Of a DNA stretch of 37,905 bases, positions 25,274 to 34,267 are shown piece by piece. The stretch is taken from contig NZ_VLKR01000049.1 of NCBI RefSeq assembly GCF_007830445.1, positions 1 to 37,905 on the forward strand, in the 5' to 3' direction. Numbering within the stretch: the stretch's first letter is position 1; the number at the start of each line of letters is the position of its first letter. Under the pieces are notes generated by a model that was given only the letters and a program-made list of their open reading frames with translations, was not told where the DNA came from and made no database searches. The translations under genes and the position numbers were made by a program. The stretch is from Sphingobacterium siyangense. GTDB lineage: Bacteria; Bacteroidota; Bacteroidia; Sphingobacteriales; Sphingobacteriaceae.

Positions 25274-25312
25274 AAAAATAAGATAGCCGGAATAATCTCC
25301 GAACTATCTTAT
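25274..25312 (-). terminator. Intrinsic-terminator-like hairpin between susD and the GH29 gene
   Basis: On the minus strand ATAAGATAG (25312-25304) pairs with CTATCTTAT (25286-25278), and inside it CGGA (25301-25298) pairs with TCCG (25291-25288) around a 6-base loop. The stem runs straight into TTTTT (25278-25274). This is a textbook terminator shape, but it sits inside the gene series, 30 bases after the susD stop and 17 bases before the GH29 ATG. It probably acts as an attenuator that lowers enzyme expression relative to the transporter. Confidence 0.65.
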
Positions 25313-25342
25313 CTTCAAAATTTTCGTAAACGTTCCGACCAA

Positions 25343-27334
25343 TTATTGATTGGCCCCCTGATTGGCAACTAAAGGCCAATTCGGGTTTTGATAGATAATT
25401 GAACCAGCTGGGCTACCATCTGTCGAAGTTATGCTCAAATGACTTATTGCTATGGGAGACAAATAATGGGCACTGGTCCAGCTATAGCCATTTAGAACAA
25501 GATTGTTAGCCGAAAGATTAATCCGATAGGGTCTTAAATATTGACTTTCCTGTGGTGAAGACACATTTGCGGTTTTTCCTGCTGTGCCGGGTACGATTAA
25601 AGTCGAGACGCCTTTATCTTTGTACCAGTCTTGCATAGGCCCCCACAGCCTCATCCCTTCAATAATGTATGGATTGCTTGCTAGCTGATCAAGAGCCCGC
25701 CAACGCCTAAGATCATTAAATCTAAATCCCTCGGCAACTAGTTCCAAACGGCGCTCCCTTCTAATATTATAAAGAAGTTTGTCAGATAGTAATTGTCCTG
25801 CTGAATATGCAGCAAAGTCACCCTGAGCTTCCTTTTGCATGTCGGTCGCATTTACGGTTGCCATAAAATCTGTATTTACACCTGCTCTTTCTCTGATTTT
25901 TGTCCAGTAACTATTGGCTTTTGCATCGATCACTCCCTTTGCAAGATAACTTGCTTCAATATAGTTTAGATACGCTTCGACTGCGCGAAATATAATCGAG
26001 CCTGTGGTACCAGTCTGTCCCTCAGCTTGGGCAAAAAGATAGCTCATTCCTTTTTTCAAGGCATAACCTGTCACGTACCTTGTTTCGGCTAGTCCGATAA
26101 TATCTGGTCTCGGCTCTGTCTGCACAGCACCTGTCGAAGAAGTCTGGTTGGTATAACTCAATTCCCCAGGTGCTTTCATAAAGAGCTGTAAGCGATTATC
26201 CCGATTTTTTTTGACGAGGCTGATGGAATCGTCACCTGCATACCCAGCGTTAGAAGCATAAATAGGCAGTCCGTTTTTCATGGTGAAATTTTCCACAAGA
26301 CCTCTTGAATATCCAGAATTTCCGCCATTACGGTTCATGTAGTGATTTACAGCATGCGTAATTCCTAAAGGCATTGAATAACTCCGCCATAAAAGGACTT
26401 CACTGTAACCGTTTAGATTTTCATCACCAAACATTTTAAAATAGGGATTTGAAGATGAATTATAACCATCATCCTTTGTATTTCCAACAAGTTCGACTGC
26501 ATCGGCTACCTGAGCGGCGGCTGTCATCGACTGTTCTAAGAAATAATTGATCTCATTATCGATATTGATCGAAAAATTTGGATGCGATTTTGCACCCGGC
26601 CAGCCAGTACCACCAGGGACGAAAGCAGTTCCTTTATGGTATTTTAGCCAAGAGCCTTCAAATAATCCTACACGAGATTTAAAAAGTAAAGCAGCCTTTT
26701 TTGAAATACGGTTTTTCCCGTCCGGAGCAACATCGTTCAGCAGTGTAATCGCCGAATCCAAATCAGAAAGAATAAATCTAACCACCACATTCCTAGGTTG
26801 TCGAACAGAAGCAGCGGTCAGCTCTTCCATATTATCTTTCAGTGTATTTCTGATGATCGGAAAATCACCTAGCGCCTGTACCTTAGTAAAATATTCATAC
26901 GCTCTCAAAAAATAAGCTTCTCCCACATAATGGGTTATATTTGCGGAATTTCCTGTTACCTTACCATTTTTCCATTTTGGAAGTACTTGTTCAAGAAAAT
27001 AGTTCAACTGTCTAATCTGGGTAAAATCCCATTCACCTCCGGAACTTGGCACACGCCATTCTCCCGGGACCCAGCGTGTCGAATAACTTGAAGTCACCTG
27101 GTTATCAGTACCGTTATCGTTGGCAAATGTTCCAAGCCCCCAGCCAGAATGGGATGGAAAGGCATAACGTCCAACAGTATATGCAGCTAAGTCCGCTTCT
27201 GTATTTAAATATTCTTGTGGTGTTACATTGGATAAGGGTTCTCTATCCAAATACTTATTGCAGGAGTGCAAAGTGAACAACACGGTCATTGATAGCAACC
27301 AAGAAATTGTGGAGAAATAATATGTTCTTTTCAT
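25343..27334 (-). CDS. SusD/RagB-family glycan-binding lipoprotein (PUL2)
   Basis: Surface lipoprotein partner of the PUL2 SusC. The 663 residues have a lipobox (TLHSC, Cys25) and the SusD fold markers: CNKYLDREPLSNVTPQEYLN at the mature start, YFLRAYEYFTKVQALGDFPI near 150, and the late motif LLYNIRRERRLELVAEGFRF followed by NDLRRWRALDQLA near 545-575. It is longer than typical SusD proteins (about 500-600), which suggests extra ligand-binding loops. It starts 10 bases after the susC stop. Its stop at 25343 is followed at once by the terminator-like hairpin. Confidence 0.95.
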   Translation of the reverse strand: MKRTYYFSTISWLLSMTVLFTLHSCNKYLDREPLSNVTPQEYLNTEADLAAYTVGRYAFPSHSGWGLGTFANDNGTDNQVTSSYSTRWVPGEWRVPSSGGEWDFTQIRQLNYFLEQVLPKWKNGKVTGNSANITHYVGEAYFLRAYEYFTKVQALGDFPIIRNTLKDNMEELTAASVRQPRNVVVRFILSDLDSAITLLNDVAPDGKNRISKKAALLFKSRVGLFEGSWLKYHKGTAFVPGGTGWPGAKSHPNFSINIDNEINYFLEQSMTAAAQVADAVELVGNTKDDGYNSSSNPYFKMFGDENLNGYSEVLLWRSYSMPLGITHAVNHYMNRNGGNSGYSRGLVENFTMKNGLPIYASNAGYAGDDSISLVKKNRDNRLQLFMKAPGELSYTNQTSSTGAVQTEPRPDIIGLAETRYVTGYALKKGMSYLFAQAEGQTGTTGSIIFRAVEAYLNYIEASYLAKGVIDAKANSYWTKIRERAGVNTDFMATVNATDMQKEAQGDFAAYSAGQLLSDKLLYNIRRERRLELVAEGFRFNDLRRWRALDQLASNPYIIEGMRLWGPMQDWYKDKGVSTLIVPGTAGKTANVSSPQESQYLRPYRINLSANNLVLNGYSWTSAHYLSPIAISHLSITSTDGSPAGSIIYQNPNWPLVANQGANQ

Positions 27335-27344
27335 ATCTATCTGT

Positions 27345-30300
27345 TTAAAAATTCAAGTTAAGTCCAAAAGAATAAGTCGTCGAAAATGGATATGTTTTTC
27401 CATCGTTCCACCCTCCAAGTCCAACGGTTTCCGGATCAAAAACCTTGGCCATTTTGGTAAAAGTCAACAAATTTTCACCTGATGCATAAATTCGAATTTT
27501 GGAAAATCCTATTTTGGTCAATAGCTGTGGAGAAAACGTATATCCAAACTGAGCATTCTTTAAACGTAAATAAGCGGCGCTTTGCAAATATCTCGTTTGC
27601 GTTTGCTGATTTTTTGAGGTATTAAAATAAGGTCTTGGTAAATAGGAATCTTTATTAACACCTAATATACCATTTTGTACCATAGTGGAATTCTCATCAC
27701 GGTAGAAGTCCATATTCTCAACAAATCCAGCAGATTGCCACATCCCGCCATTCGCTCCCCAAAAATATGGGCCATTGGGCATATAATCGCGTTTTCCAAC
27801 ACCTTGCAAGAAAATCCCTAAATCGAACCCGCTATAATTGAAATTTAAATCAAAACTGTAACGATAGCGTGGGGCCGAATTTCCTATAATTGCCAGATCC
27901 CCTGGGTTAGCCAACGTATTGGCTCCATTATTAACCTGACCGTCTCCGTTGAGATCAGCATACATGATGTCGCCAGCTTGCCAGTTTGTCCCGAAAGACT
28001 GTTTGGCATTAGCGAGATGTGCAGCCATTTCTTCCGCGCTCTGTGCTATTCCTAAAGTTTGATATCCCCAGATCTCCCCATTCTTCCGGCCATCATACCA
28101 AGTACTCAACGTACCAGTAGGATTAGGATATTTGGTTACTGTCTGACGGTCGTCGGAAAGTACAGCTCGTGCGCTATAATTCAGTTTACCGATATGATCT
28201 TTCCAGTTTACCTCAATTTCGAAGCCTTTGGAATTCATCTCGGCATTGTTTAAACGCGGTACAGCCGTGCCCAAAATAACAGGAAGTTCTGGTGCTGGTC
28301 CTATCATATCGAATGTATTCCGACGATAGACTTCAAGAGATAAACCTAAACGATTGGAAAGTGCCCGCAAATCAAGCCCCACATTCCAGCTTGATACACG
28401 CTCCCAGGTCAATGTAGAGGCAATAAGCCCAGGTGCACTGGCTGTATTTGTTTTTTGTCCATTCAAAAGCCAGGTACCATTAGCTATACTCACTGGCATT
28501 GTTGCATAAAAAGGATACCAATTGTCCGTATATTGGTTTCCCAGCTCGCCATAGGAACCACGCAACTTAAACATGGAAACATGCTCCTTGATAGGCCAAA
28601 ATGATTCATTCGCTATGTTCCATCCAACGGAAACGGAGGGAAAGAGATTCCAGCGCAAGTCTCTTGGAAAACGTGAAGAGCCATCGTATCGCCCATTCGC
28701 TTCAAAAAGATATTTATCTTTGTAGTTATAGTTTAAACGTCCAAAAAAACCAGCGGTAGCCCAATGTTGGTAGCCCCCAGAAGCTCTTGGATTAGTGGTC
28801 GCAGTATTCAATGTCGGTATATTATCTGTGATTAGATCGCTCATGCTTCCATTAAGATCTCTATACTTATTGAGCTCTGAATTGAAACCAGCCAAAATTT
28901 TGAAATGGTGATCACCGTTGATGTCAAAGGAATAATCTGAAAAGAAATTTGTACTGAAATATTCATCTTTTCGATTGTATTCCGACACATTGGTATATCC
29001 TGCCGCATTGTATCCTACCGCAACGGGAAATGGATTTCCTTTTACATCATTTGAATAAGCTCTCAAAATTTCAGCATGATCATTTTGACTCGTAATGCGA
29101 TAATTGACATTTCCTGTTACATTCAAGTTTTTGATTGGCTGATAATGCAATTGCAGCTGTTGATAGAGAAAATCTTTCTGAAATTTTGAACGCCCCCCCT
29201 GCTGCAGCTGCAAGATTTCACTTGGTTCGGAATAATTTCCATTTGGATCGTACAAAGGTATCGTAGGCCATCTTCTAGCTATATTATGATAATATAAATC
29301 ATTCATATGGCTTGCTTTTTCGTAGTCTTCACGTACAAAACGCGTATTGTACATCAAGTCTAACTTATCGCTAATCTTTGCATTGATTTTCGTAGCTATC
29401 GAGTATCGTTGAAAATTATCATTGGCAAATCTGTTCAAACCGTTTTGATCCATGTAATTTGCAGAACTATAAAAATTCAGTTTTTCAGTCCCCCCATTCA
29501 AACTGAGTGTGTGTTCATGGGAAGTTGTAAAGTTCCGATAAAACTCCTTAAACCAGTTTGTATTCCCATTAGATCCTGTATAGTATTGAAATCTGTCACT
29601 AGCATTTGGGGTAGTCGTCGTTTCAATTTCGCCTTTCTGATAAGCATCAATTCGTTCCAATACCTCCTGCGAAAATTTTGCTCCCTCACCATCGTTTGCT
29701 GCGACTTCATTGAAATAATAAGCAAATGTTTTGGAATCTAACATCGTGGGTAGTCCTCTTGGCTTGCCCAGTCTGATATTATTGTTATAATTTGCAGTTA
29801 TCTTCCCCGATTTCCCAGATTTTGTCGTAATGAGGATTACTCCGAAAGGTGCTCTGGACCCGTAAATAGCCGAAGCTGCTGCATCTTTAAGTACGGTGAT
29901 ATTTTCAATATCCTGAGGATTCAGCGCATTCATATTACCTTCCATCCCATCAATTAAAACCAAAACTGATGAACTCGACCCTACGCCTATCGTTCCTGCA
30001 CCACGGATATTGACACTTAAATTTTGATTTAGCTCGCCGCCCAATCCAGTTGTCTGTAAATTCAGTCCAGGGATCATGCCCTGAAGGGCCTGTCCAACAT
30101 TCTGCACAGGTCTTGATTCTAACTCTTTACCGTCAAGAGAAGAAACCGCACCGGTCAAATTTGCCTTCTTTTGTGTTCCGTACCCCACTACGACGACTTC
30201 TTCCAAGGCCCTATCTTGATTGGCCATTGTCAACAGCATTGGACTGCGACTCGCATTTTCACTTAAAGAAGCATACCCCACATAGGAAAAATCCAAAATA

Positions 30301-30851
30301 GATTTTTCATTTGCTACTTTTAAAGTAAATGTTCCGTCTTCTGCTGTCAATACAGTATTTGAGGTACCTCTTTCTGTCACAGTCACACCCGCAATTGGTT
30401 TTCCCGATGCATTCAAAACTGTACCTTTAATCTCTATCTTTTCTAATTTTTGATTTGGGATATTTTTGAAACTATTCCTTTCCTGTGGTTTAACAATAAT
30501 AGTTTTACCTTCAATCACAAAATCTAGATCCTGCTCCGTGAGCGCTTTTTTCAACACTAACCTCAAATCCAATTTGGAACCAGAATAAGAGATTAATTTT
30601 TTGTTTTGCAAAATATCCGAATCATAAATAATCTGATATCCCGTTTGTTTACGTATCTCTTTTAGGACCTCTGATAAGGTTGCATTTTTTAGATTGAGGT
30701 TTAATTCTTGTGCCTTGGCTAAGGGAAGGCTTTGGAGAGCTATTAAACCAAGGATAGTACCTATTCTTGACGATCGCTTTAGAAAAGTTAAAGCAGATTG
30801 GTCCCGAACAAACCAAAATTTGTTTTTTCTCAGGTGAAATTTTTTATTCAT
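27345..30851 (-). CDS. SusC/RagA-family TonB-dependent transporter with STN domain (PUL2)
   Basis: Outer-membrane importer of 1168 residues. After a long N-terminal signal region (ending near LPLAKAQE) comes an STN (secretin/TonB short N-terminal) domain, about 50-118 (NATLSEVLKEIRKQTGYQII). A carboxypeptidase-regulatory-like domain (about 139-220), the plug (from EEVVVVGYGTQKKANLTGAV, about 228-340, with DAAASAIYGSRAPFGVILIT) and the barrel (ending YSFGLNLNF) follow. STN domains let TonB transporters signal through an anti-sigma protein, matching the FecR/sigma genes just upstream. The ATG at 30851 lies 9 bases after a stable hairpin. The substrate is inferred from the GH29 and GH2 genes. 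Confidence 0.95.
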   Translation of the reverse strand: MNKKFHLRKNKFWFVRDQSALTFLKRSSRIGTILGLIALQSLPLAKAQELNLNLKNATLSEVLKEIRKQTGYQIIYDSDILQNKKLISYSGSKLDLRLVLKKALTEQDLDFVIEGKTIIVKPQERNSFKNIPNQKLEKIEIKGTVLNASGKPIAGVTVTERGTSNTVLTAEDGTFTLKVANEKSILDFSYVGYASLSENASRSPMLLTMANQDRALEEVVVVGYGTQKKANLTGAVSSLDGKELESRPVQNVGQALQGMIPGLNLQTTGLGGELNQNLSVNIRGAGTIGVGSSSSVLVLIDGMEGNMNALNPQDIENITVLKDAAASAIYGSRAPFGVILITTKSGKSGKITANYNNNIRLGKPRGLPTMLDSKTFAYYFNEVAANDGEGAKFSQEVLERIDAYQKGEIETTTTPNASDRFQYYTGSNGNTNWFKEFYRNFTTSHEHTLSLNGGTEKLNFYSSANYMDQNGLNRFANDNFQRYSIATKINAKISDKLDLMYNTRFVREDYEKASHMNDLYYHNIARRWPTIPLYDPNGNYSEPSEILQLQQGGRSKFQKDFLYQQLQLHYQPIKNLNVTGNVNYRITSQNDHAEILRAYSNDVKGNPFPVAVGYNAAGYTNVSEYNRKDEYFSTNFFSDYSFDINGDHHFKILAGFNSELNKYRDLNGSMSDLITDNIPTLNTATTNPRASGGYQHWATAGFFGRLNYNYKDKYLFEANGRYDGSSRFPRDLRWNLFPSVSVGWNIANESFWPIKEHVSMFKLRGSYGELGNQYTDNWYPFYATMPVSIANGTWLLNGQKTNTASAPGLIASTLTWERVSSWNVGLDLRALSNRLGLSLEVYRRNTFDMIGPAPELPVILGTAVPRLNNAEMNSKGFEIEVNWKDHIGKLNYSARAVLSDDRQTVTKYPNPTGTLSTWYDGRKNGEIWGYQTLGIAQSAEEMAAHLANAKQSFGTNWQAGDIMYADLNGDGQVNNGANTLANPGDLAIIGNSAPRYRYSFDLNFNYSGFDLGIFLQGVGKRDYMPNGPYFWGANGGMWQSAGFVENMDFYRDENSTMVQNGILGVNKDSYLPRPYFNTSKNQQTQTRYLQSAAYLRLKNAQFGYTFSPQLLTKIGFSKIRIYASGENLLTFTKMAKVFDPETVGLGGWNDGKTYPFSTTYSFGLNLNF

Positions 30852-30860
30852 ATTTTTAGG

Positions 30861-30902
30861 CTTTATTGTAAAAGGGGCATTATTCCCATTCTTACAATAA
30901 AG
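30861..30902 (-). promoter_or_regulatory. Hairpin in the leader of PUL2 susC
   Basis: CTTTATTGTAA (30861-30871) and TTACAATAAAG (30892-30902) are perfect 11-bp inverted repeats with a 20-base spacer. The spacer itself can pair GGG with CCC on the minus strand. The structure ends 9 bases before the susC ATG and fills half of the 85-base gap after the anti-sigma gene. It could limit ribosome access, mark RNA processing, or be a protein-binding operator. No T-run follows, so it is not a simple terminator. Confidence 0.6.
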
Positions 30903-30936
30903 AGTCTCCCAAACGCGATTACCCTAAAAAATTTTT

Positions 30937-31917
30937 TTAAAAAATTAATTCATGACCTTTTAACGTGATGTTCAAATTGCCTGATCTTTTTATGAGATCC
31001 AAAATCTCAGAAAACGAGCGATCTCTTTTAAGAAAAAGTGTAAAATTTCGATTAGGAACTTTATTGGGATCAAAATGAATTGGATAGATATTAGAAAGAT
31101 CTGAGAGAATATAGCGCAAGCTTTTATTTTCATAATACAAATTACCATCTTTCCACGACGTATAATCTTCGGTTATAGCAATTGTTTTATCAATAGATCC
31201 TTGATCATCCAGCATGGCCATCTCTCCAGGAACAAGCAACTTGTTTTTTCCTGATTTAATACTTTTTAAAGCTATACTTCCTTCTGTTAATACAGTCTGC
31301 TCGGCTCCTTCACGAGACAAAACATTAAACTTTGTACCTAAAACAGCTATCCGCTGTTTATCTGTCAGAACAATAAACTCCTGTTTAATATCAGCCTGCT
31401 GTCTCTTAGCAACCTCAAAAAAGGCTTCTCCTTTTAAAGTTAAAATCCGATTTTTTAAAAAATCGCCTTTGTAACTCAGCTCAGAATTAGAATTAAGAAA
31501 TACTATAGTTCCATCTTTTAACAAAACCTTATACAATCCACCAACCCCAACGCGCAGAACAACATCATCAAATTCGGAGGTTGATGATTCTGTCTGTTCA
31601 ATAATCAACATATCTTTCTTTTTACTGACTTTGAAAGGTTTGTTTTTATTATTCTCCCATTCAGCAAGGGACATGGGCCTTGATCCTGAAATTGTGATGT
31701 CTCCAGCTGTAATATCCGCATAAATGTGCTCAGATTTTGGGGGGGAGATATTAATGGAGCGAGGATAAAAAATATATAAGCTAGTAGAACAAATAGATAA
31801 AACAAAAAATAGGATAGCCCCGTTCAACAAACGCTTTTTACGTTTCTTTCTACTAATCGTTGTTAGAATACGATCAAAAGTCTGTTTTTTTATATCTTCT
31901 CTATCGTTTAGGGGCAT
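30937..31917 (-). CDS. FecR-family anti-sigma factor
   Basis: Inner-membrane anti-sigma protein of 326 residues. A short basic cytoplasmic N-terminus (about 1-29, ISRKKRKKR) is followed by one transmembrane helix (about 30-51, LLNGAILFFVLSICSTSLYI) and a periplasmic FecR domain (about 110-215: LKDGTIVFLNSNSELSYKGD, LKGEAFFEVAKR, VLGTKFNVLSREGAEQTVLT). The C-terminal DUF4974-type domain (about 255-326) ends in SGNLNITLKGHELIF. By known FecR logic the C-terminus contacts the STN domain of the loaded SusC and the N-terminus then releases the sigma factor encoded 73 bases upstream. Confidence 0.93.
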   Translation of the reverse strand: MPLNDREDIKKQTFDRILTTISRKKRKKRLLNGAILFFVLSICSTSLYIFYPRSINISPPKSEHIYADITAGDITISGSRPMSLAEWENNKNKPFKVSKKKDMLIIEQTESSTSEFDDVVLRVGVGGLYKVLLKDGTIVFLNSNSELSYKGDFLKNRILTLKGEAFFEVAKRQQADIKQEFIVLTDKQRIAVLGTKFNVLSREGAEQTVLTEGSIALKSIKSGKNKLLVPGEMAMLDDQGSIDKTIAITEDYTSWKDGNLYYENKSLRYILSDLSNIYPIHFDPNKVPNRNFTLFLKRDRSFSEILDLIKRSGNLNITLKGHELIF

Positions 31918-31990
31918 ATGCTTATAATACGGATGAATTTGAAAGATTTTAATTTGTTAATATGACAAAATAACGAAAAGGTGAATATAA

Positions 31991-32527
31991 TTATAAGGCT
32001 TTTCGTAATTTATTCAAGACTTTTGATATATGATATTCTACAGATTTGATACTAAGGTTCATTTTTTTGGCGATTTGTTTGTAGGATAAATCATCTTCGC
32101 GACTCATGATAAATATTGCTCTTGTTTTGGTAGGAAGTCTCGCTAATAATCCATCAAGCTGATCAGAGAGTTCTTTATATGAAAGCTCATCATGCTCAAC
32201 AGCTATGTCTAACAACAGGTGTTCCTCTAATTCATTTAACCTACGTAATTTCCCCAGCAGTTTAAAACATCTGTTTTTTGTACAAATGAATAAATAATCT
32301 TTTAACGATGATTGGATGTTTAATCTTTTATGACGGGCCCACAACTCAGTAAAGACATCATGTAAAACATCTTGTGCTAGTGATTCTTCCTTCATCAATC
32401 GTAAAGCAAAGGTATAGAGGCCATCCCAGTAAAAATTATATACTAAGGAAAATGCTTGCATATCTCCGTCTTTTAGACAGCGCAAAATTTTGTGCTCTAT
32501 TTGACTTTCCACTTGATTCGATTCCAT
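31991..32527 (-). CDS. ECF-type RNA polymerase sigma factor
   Basis: About 178 residues with sigma region 2 (FSLVYNFYWDGLYTFALRLM, then AQDVLHDVFTELW) and region 4 (LDGLLARLPTKTRAIFIMSR, then LSYKQIAKKMNLSIKSVEYH and ISKVLNKL). This is the Bacteroidota sigma-70 group usually paired with FecR and an STN-SusC. I use the ATG at 32527; an in-frame TTG at 32551 would add eight residues. It should direct transcription of the PUL2 genes once released by the FecR partner. A TAnnTTTG box lies about 116 bases before the start and a palindrome between the two. Confidence 0.93.
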   Translation of the reverse strand: MESNQVESQIEHKILRCLKDGDMQAFSLVYNFYWDGLYTFALRLMKEESLAQDVLHDVFTELWARHKRLNIQSSLKDYLFICTKNRCFKLLGKLRRLNELEEHLLLDIAVEHDELSYKELSDQLDGLLARLPTKTRAIFIMSREDDLSYKQIAKKMNLSIKSVEYHISKVLNKLRKAL

Positions 32528-32605
32528 ATCGGTAATTAAATTGTTCTTCAATGGTTAGCAGATGTTTAAGACTAATTGGTTAGATTATGAAAAATGCCAA
32601 CAATA

Positions 32606-32620
32606 TTATGTATTACATAA
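32606..32620. promoter_or_regulatory. 15-bp palindrome in the sigma-factor leader
   Basis: TTATGTATTACATAA has perfect 7-bp arms around a single central base. It lies 79 bases before the sigma-factor ATG and about 20-30 bases downstream of the candidate -7 box, where a repressor could block transcription. A near copy lies upstream of the GH2 gene at 23688-23702. Confidence 0.45.
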
Positions 32621-32642
32621 GTACAATATTAACATTTTTTTA

Positions 32643-32650
32643 CAAATGTA
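32643..32650 (-). promoter_or_regulatory. Candidate -7 box for the sigma-factor gene
   Basis: On the minus strand this reads TACATTTG, an exact fit to TAnnTTTG, and would give a leader of about 110 nt. No TTG/TTTG is visible 17-23 bases further upstream, so support is limited to one motif. Confidence 0.35.
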
Positions 32651-32999
32651 TAAAATGATCTATAAAATTTTTAAATAAAAAATTAGTCTAAATTTTGCTT
32701 TGGCCTCGAAATCATAGTATCACCTTGGTATAGTTATATGTTTATTTCATTGAAGGATCTAAAACTGGATGAGAAGCAGCAAAGTTGGGGATCAATCGAC
32801 ACGCTAGAGTAGCTGTACTCCCCAGCAGCGATATATTTTGTCTCTACATTATAAAATAAAGCCCATGATATCGTAGGAACACAAACTTGGTTGACTGTAA
32901 GAATATCAATTGTTTAAACAAAAAAATCCACATTAATTCTTAATTTAGAGGATAAACCTATTTCAGCATATTTTAACATCCCTCAACTCGGTACCATAT
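32651..32999. other. Intergenic region between divergent transcription units
   Basis: No gene called. It lies between the minus-strand sigma gene and the plus-strand membrane-protein gene. An open minus-strand stretch of about 58 codons (roughly 32740-32920) has no start codon and no recognisable family. No other structure stands out. Confidence 0.4.
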
Positions 33000-33383
33000 A
33001 TGAACAAAATCCATTTTGTCAGAGAAGCAGTGATTAATATAGTTTTCATTGAAGCCATTATTACTTCTATTATATTCCATTTTTTTCTGTACATACAAAA
33101 CAACTTCATCTGGATTGAAATAGTTAGCATTCCCGCTCTTGCATTCCTCTTTTTATTCCTTTTTCTAAGATGGAAATTTACGCGATATTTAGTAACTGTA
33201 TTCTATTCCTTTTTATACGGAGCGATGGCCTACTATATTGGGAGGCAGCTCCAAGGTGACGGCATTTCAGCACGGGTTGTATTAGCTTTTACAGCTTATT
33301 TCCTGAGTTTGGGATTTCATCAAATGAAGTATAGATCGCTAAAAACTAAGTTATCAATGAAGATTGTAGTCTATGAAAATTAA
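33000..33383 (+). CDS. Small multi-pass membrane protein, unknown function
   Basis: A 127-residue protein with about four hydrophobic helices (VINIVFIEAIITSIIFHFFL, WIEIVSIPALAFLFLFLFLR, YLVTVFYSFLYGAMAYYIG, ARVVLAFTAYFLSLGFHQM) separated by short loops, with a basic C-terminus. I do not recognise the family. Its last 11 bases overlap the start of the next gene, so the two are probably co-transcribed and translationally coupled. Confidence 0.65.
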   Translation: MNKIHFVREAVINIVFIEAIITSIIFHFFLYIQNNFIWIEIVSIPALAFLFLFLFLRWKFTRYLVTVFYSFLYGAMAYYIGRQLQGDGISARVVLAFTAYFLSLGFHQMKYRSLKTKLSMKIVVYEN

Positions 33384-33696
33384 TATGCGATCCATTATTT
33401 TTATTACCGGATCCATCCTCTTTACCTATTGGATGTATTTACTCGCCGTAAGAGATAGTAAATATTTAAAGGATAATTACAGTCCCAATGCCGAAGTAAT
33501 TTCAACAATACCCGTGTATAAAAGGCCAAAAATAAACAGTCATATCATCGACACGCTTCACAGTGGAGTGAAACTAACTGTAAGAAATGCTAATCAAGAT
33601 TTTTATCGGATTATTTTCGCAGAAGAATATAATAATTTAAAGGGTAGCTATATCCCTAAAAAAGGATTAGAGATTTTCTCTGATACTGAACTCTAA
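33373..33696 (+). CDS. Membrane-anchored SH3-like domain protein
   Basis: A 107-residue protein with an N-terminal membrane anchor (SIIFITGSILFTYWMYLLA, about 7-25) followed by a small beta-rich domain (about 38-105: AEVISTIPVYKRPKINSHII, LHSGVKLTVRNANQDFYRII, YNNLKGSYIPKKGLEIF). The pattern resembles a bacterial SH3 domain, which often binds cell-wall or protein ligands. It overlaps the upstream membrane-protein gene by 11 bases. The function is unknown. Confidence 0.65.
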   Translation: MKINMRSIIFITGSILFTYWMYLLAVRDSKYLKDNYSPNAEVISTIPVYKRPKINSHIIDTLHSGVKLTVRNANQDFYRIIFAEEYNNLKGSYIPKKGLEIFSDTEL

Positions 33697-33768
33697 ATTT
33701 CATTTGGTGCATATCAATAATATTGCCACGGTTTAACCATATTCGTTTTATAGAATGGGTGCAGGGAT

Positions 33769-34257
33769 ATTGTAATCTTCCCTAAACTCTTTTTATTTTC
33801 AACACTATTAAGCTGCTCAACACAAAAGAATCTTGATGACTTTCCTGAAATAGATCGAAACAATTGCAGTAGTTTTAATCAGCAAGACAAAGGAGAAAGC
33901 GAGGTTGCACCATTGATACATGGAAAAGTAAGATTATGTTACAATAACGAAATATTGTCTGACGCAAGAGTTTTTTTTCTTCAAAATGGAAAGGGTACCA
34001 TAACTTCCCTTATGACCGACAAAAAAGGTGAATTTGTAAATAAAATTTCATCAGATGGTTTTTTGGGTAAAGTTATTAAAGAAAAATTTGGATCGAATCT
34101 GACAATCGATGATGTGCGAATTGATGCAAATTTTAAAGATCATTATTTGGATATAAAATTACCTAGGCAACCTGTTTATATTAATGAAACAGGGCCTAAA
34201 AAGGACCGGAAAAAGCTAAGGAAAGAAGTTGAAAAAGCAAATAGCAAACATAAATAG
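33769..34257 (+). CDS. Small lipoprotein with carboxypeptidase-regulatory-like domain, 5' end unclear
   Basis: The open frame from the stop at 33751-33753 encodes a lipoprotein-like start (PKLFLFSTLLSCSTQKNLDD), then a beta-sandwich that begins IHGKVRLCYNNEILSDARVF and continues through SLMTDKKGEFVNKISSDGFL, as in carboxypeptidase-regulatory-like domains. The tail is basic (KKDRKKLRKEVEKANSKHK). No ATG, GTG or TTG precedes the lipobox; ATT at 33769 is the only plausible start. The first standard start, TTG 33913, lies inside the mature protein. Either a rare start codon is used or the 5' end is damaged. It resembles the next gene and may be its tandem paralogue. Confidence 0.5.
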   Translation: MVIFPKLFLFSTLLSCSTQKNLDDFPEIDRNNCSSFNQQDKGESEVAPLIHGKVRLCYNNEILSDARVFFLQNGKGTITSLMTDKKGEFVNKISSDGFLGKVIKEKFGSNLTIDDVRIDANFKDHYLDIKLPRQPVYINETGPKKDRKKLRKEVEKANSKHK

Positions 34258-34267
34258 GTGTTATAAT

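Noticed and set aside
32740..32920. Minus-strand frame of about 58 codons containing SWALFYNVETKYIAAGEYSY
   Set aside because: Protein-like wording, and a faint likeness to phage Mu-I-type proteins was considered, but there is no start codon, a stop precedes it, and nothing phage-like is nearby.
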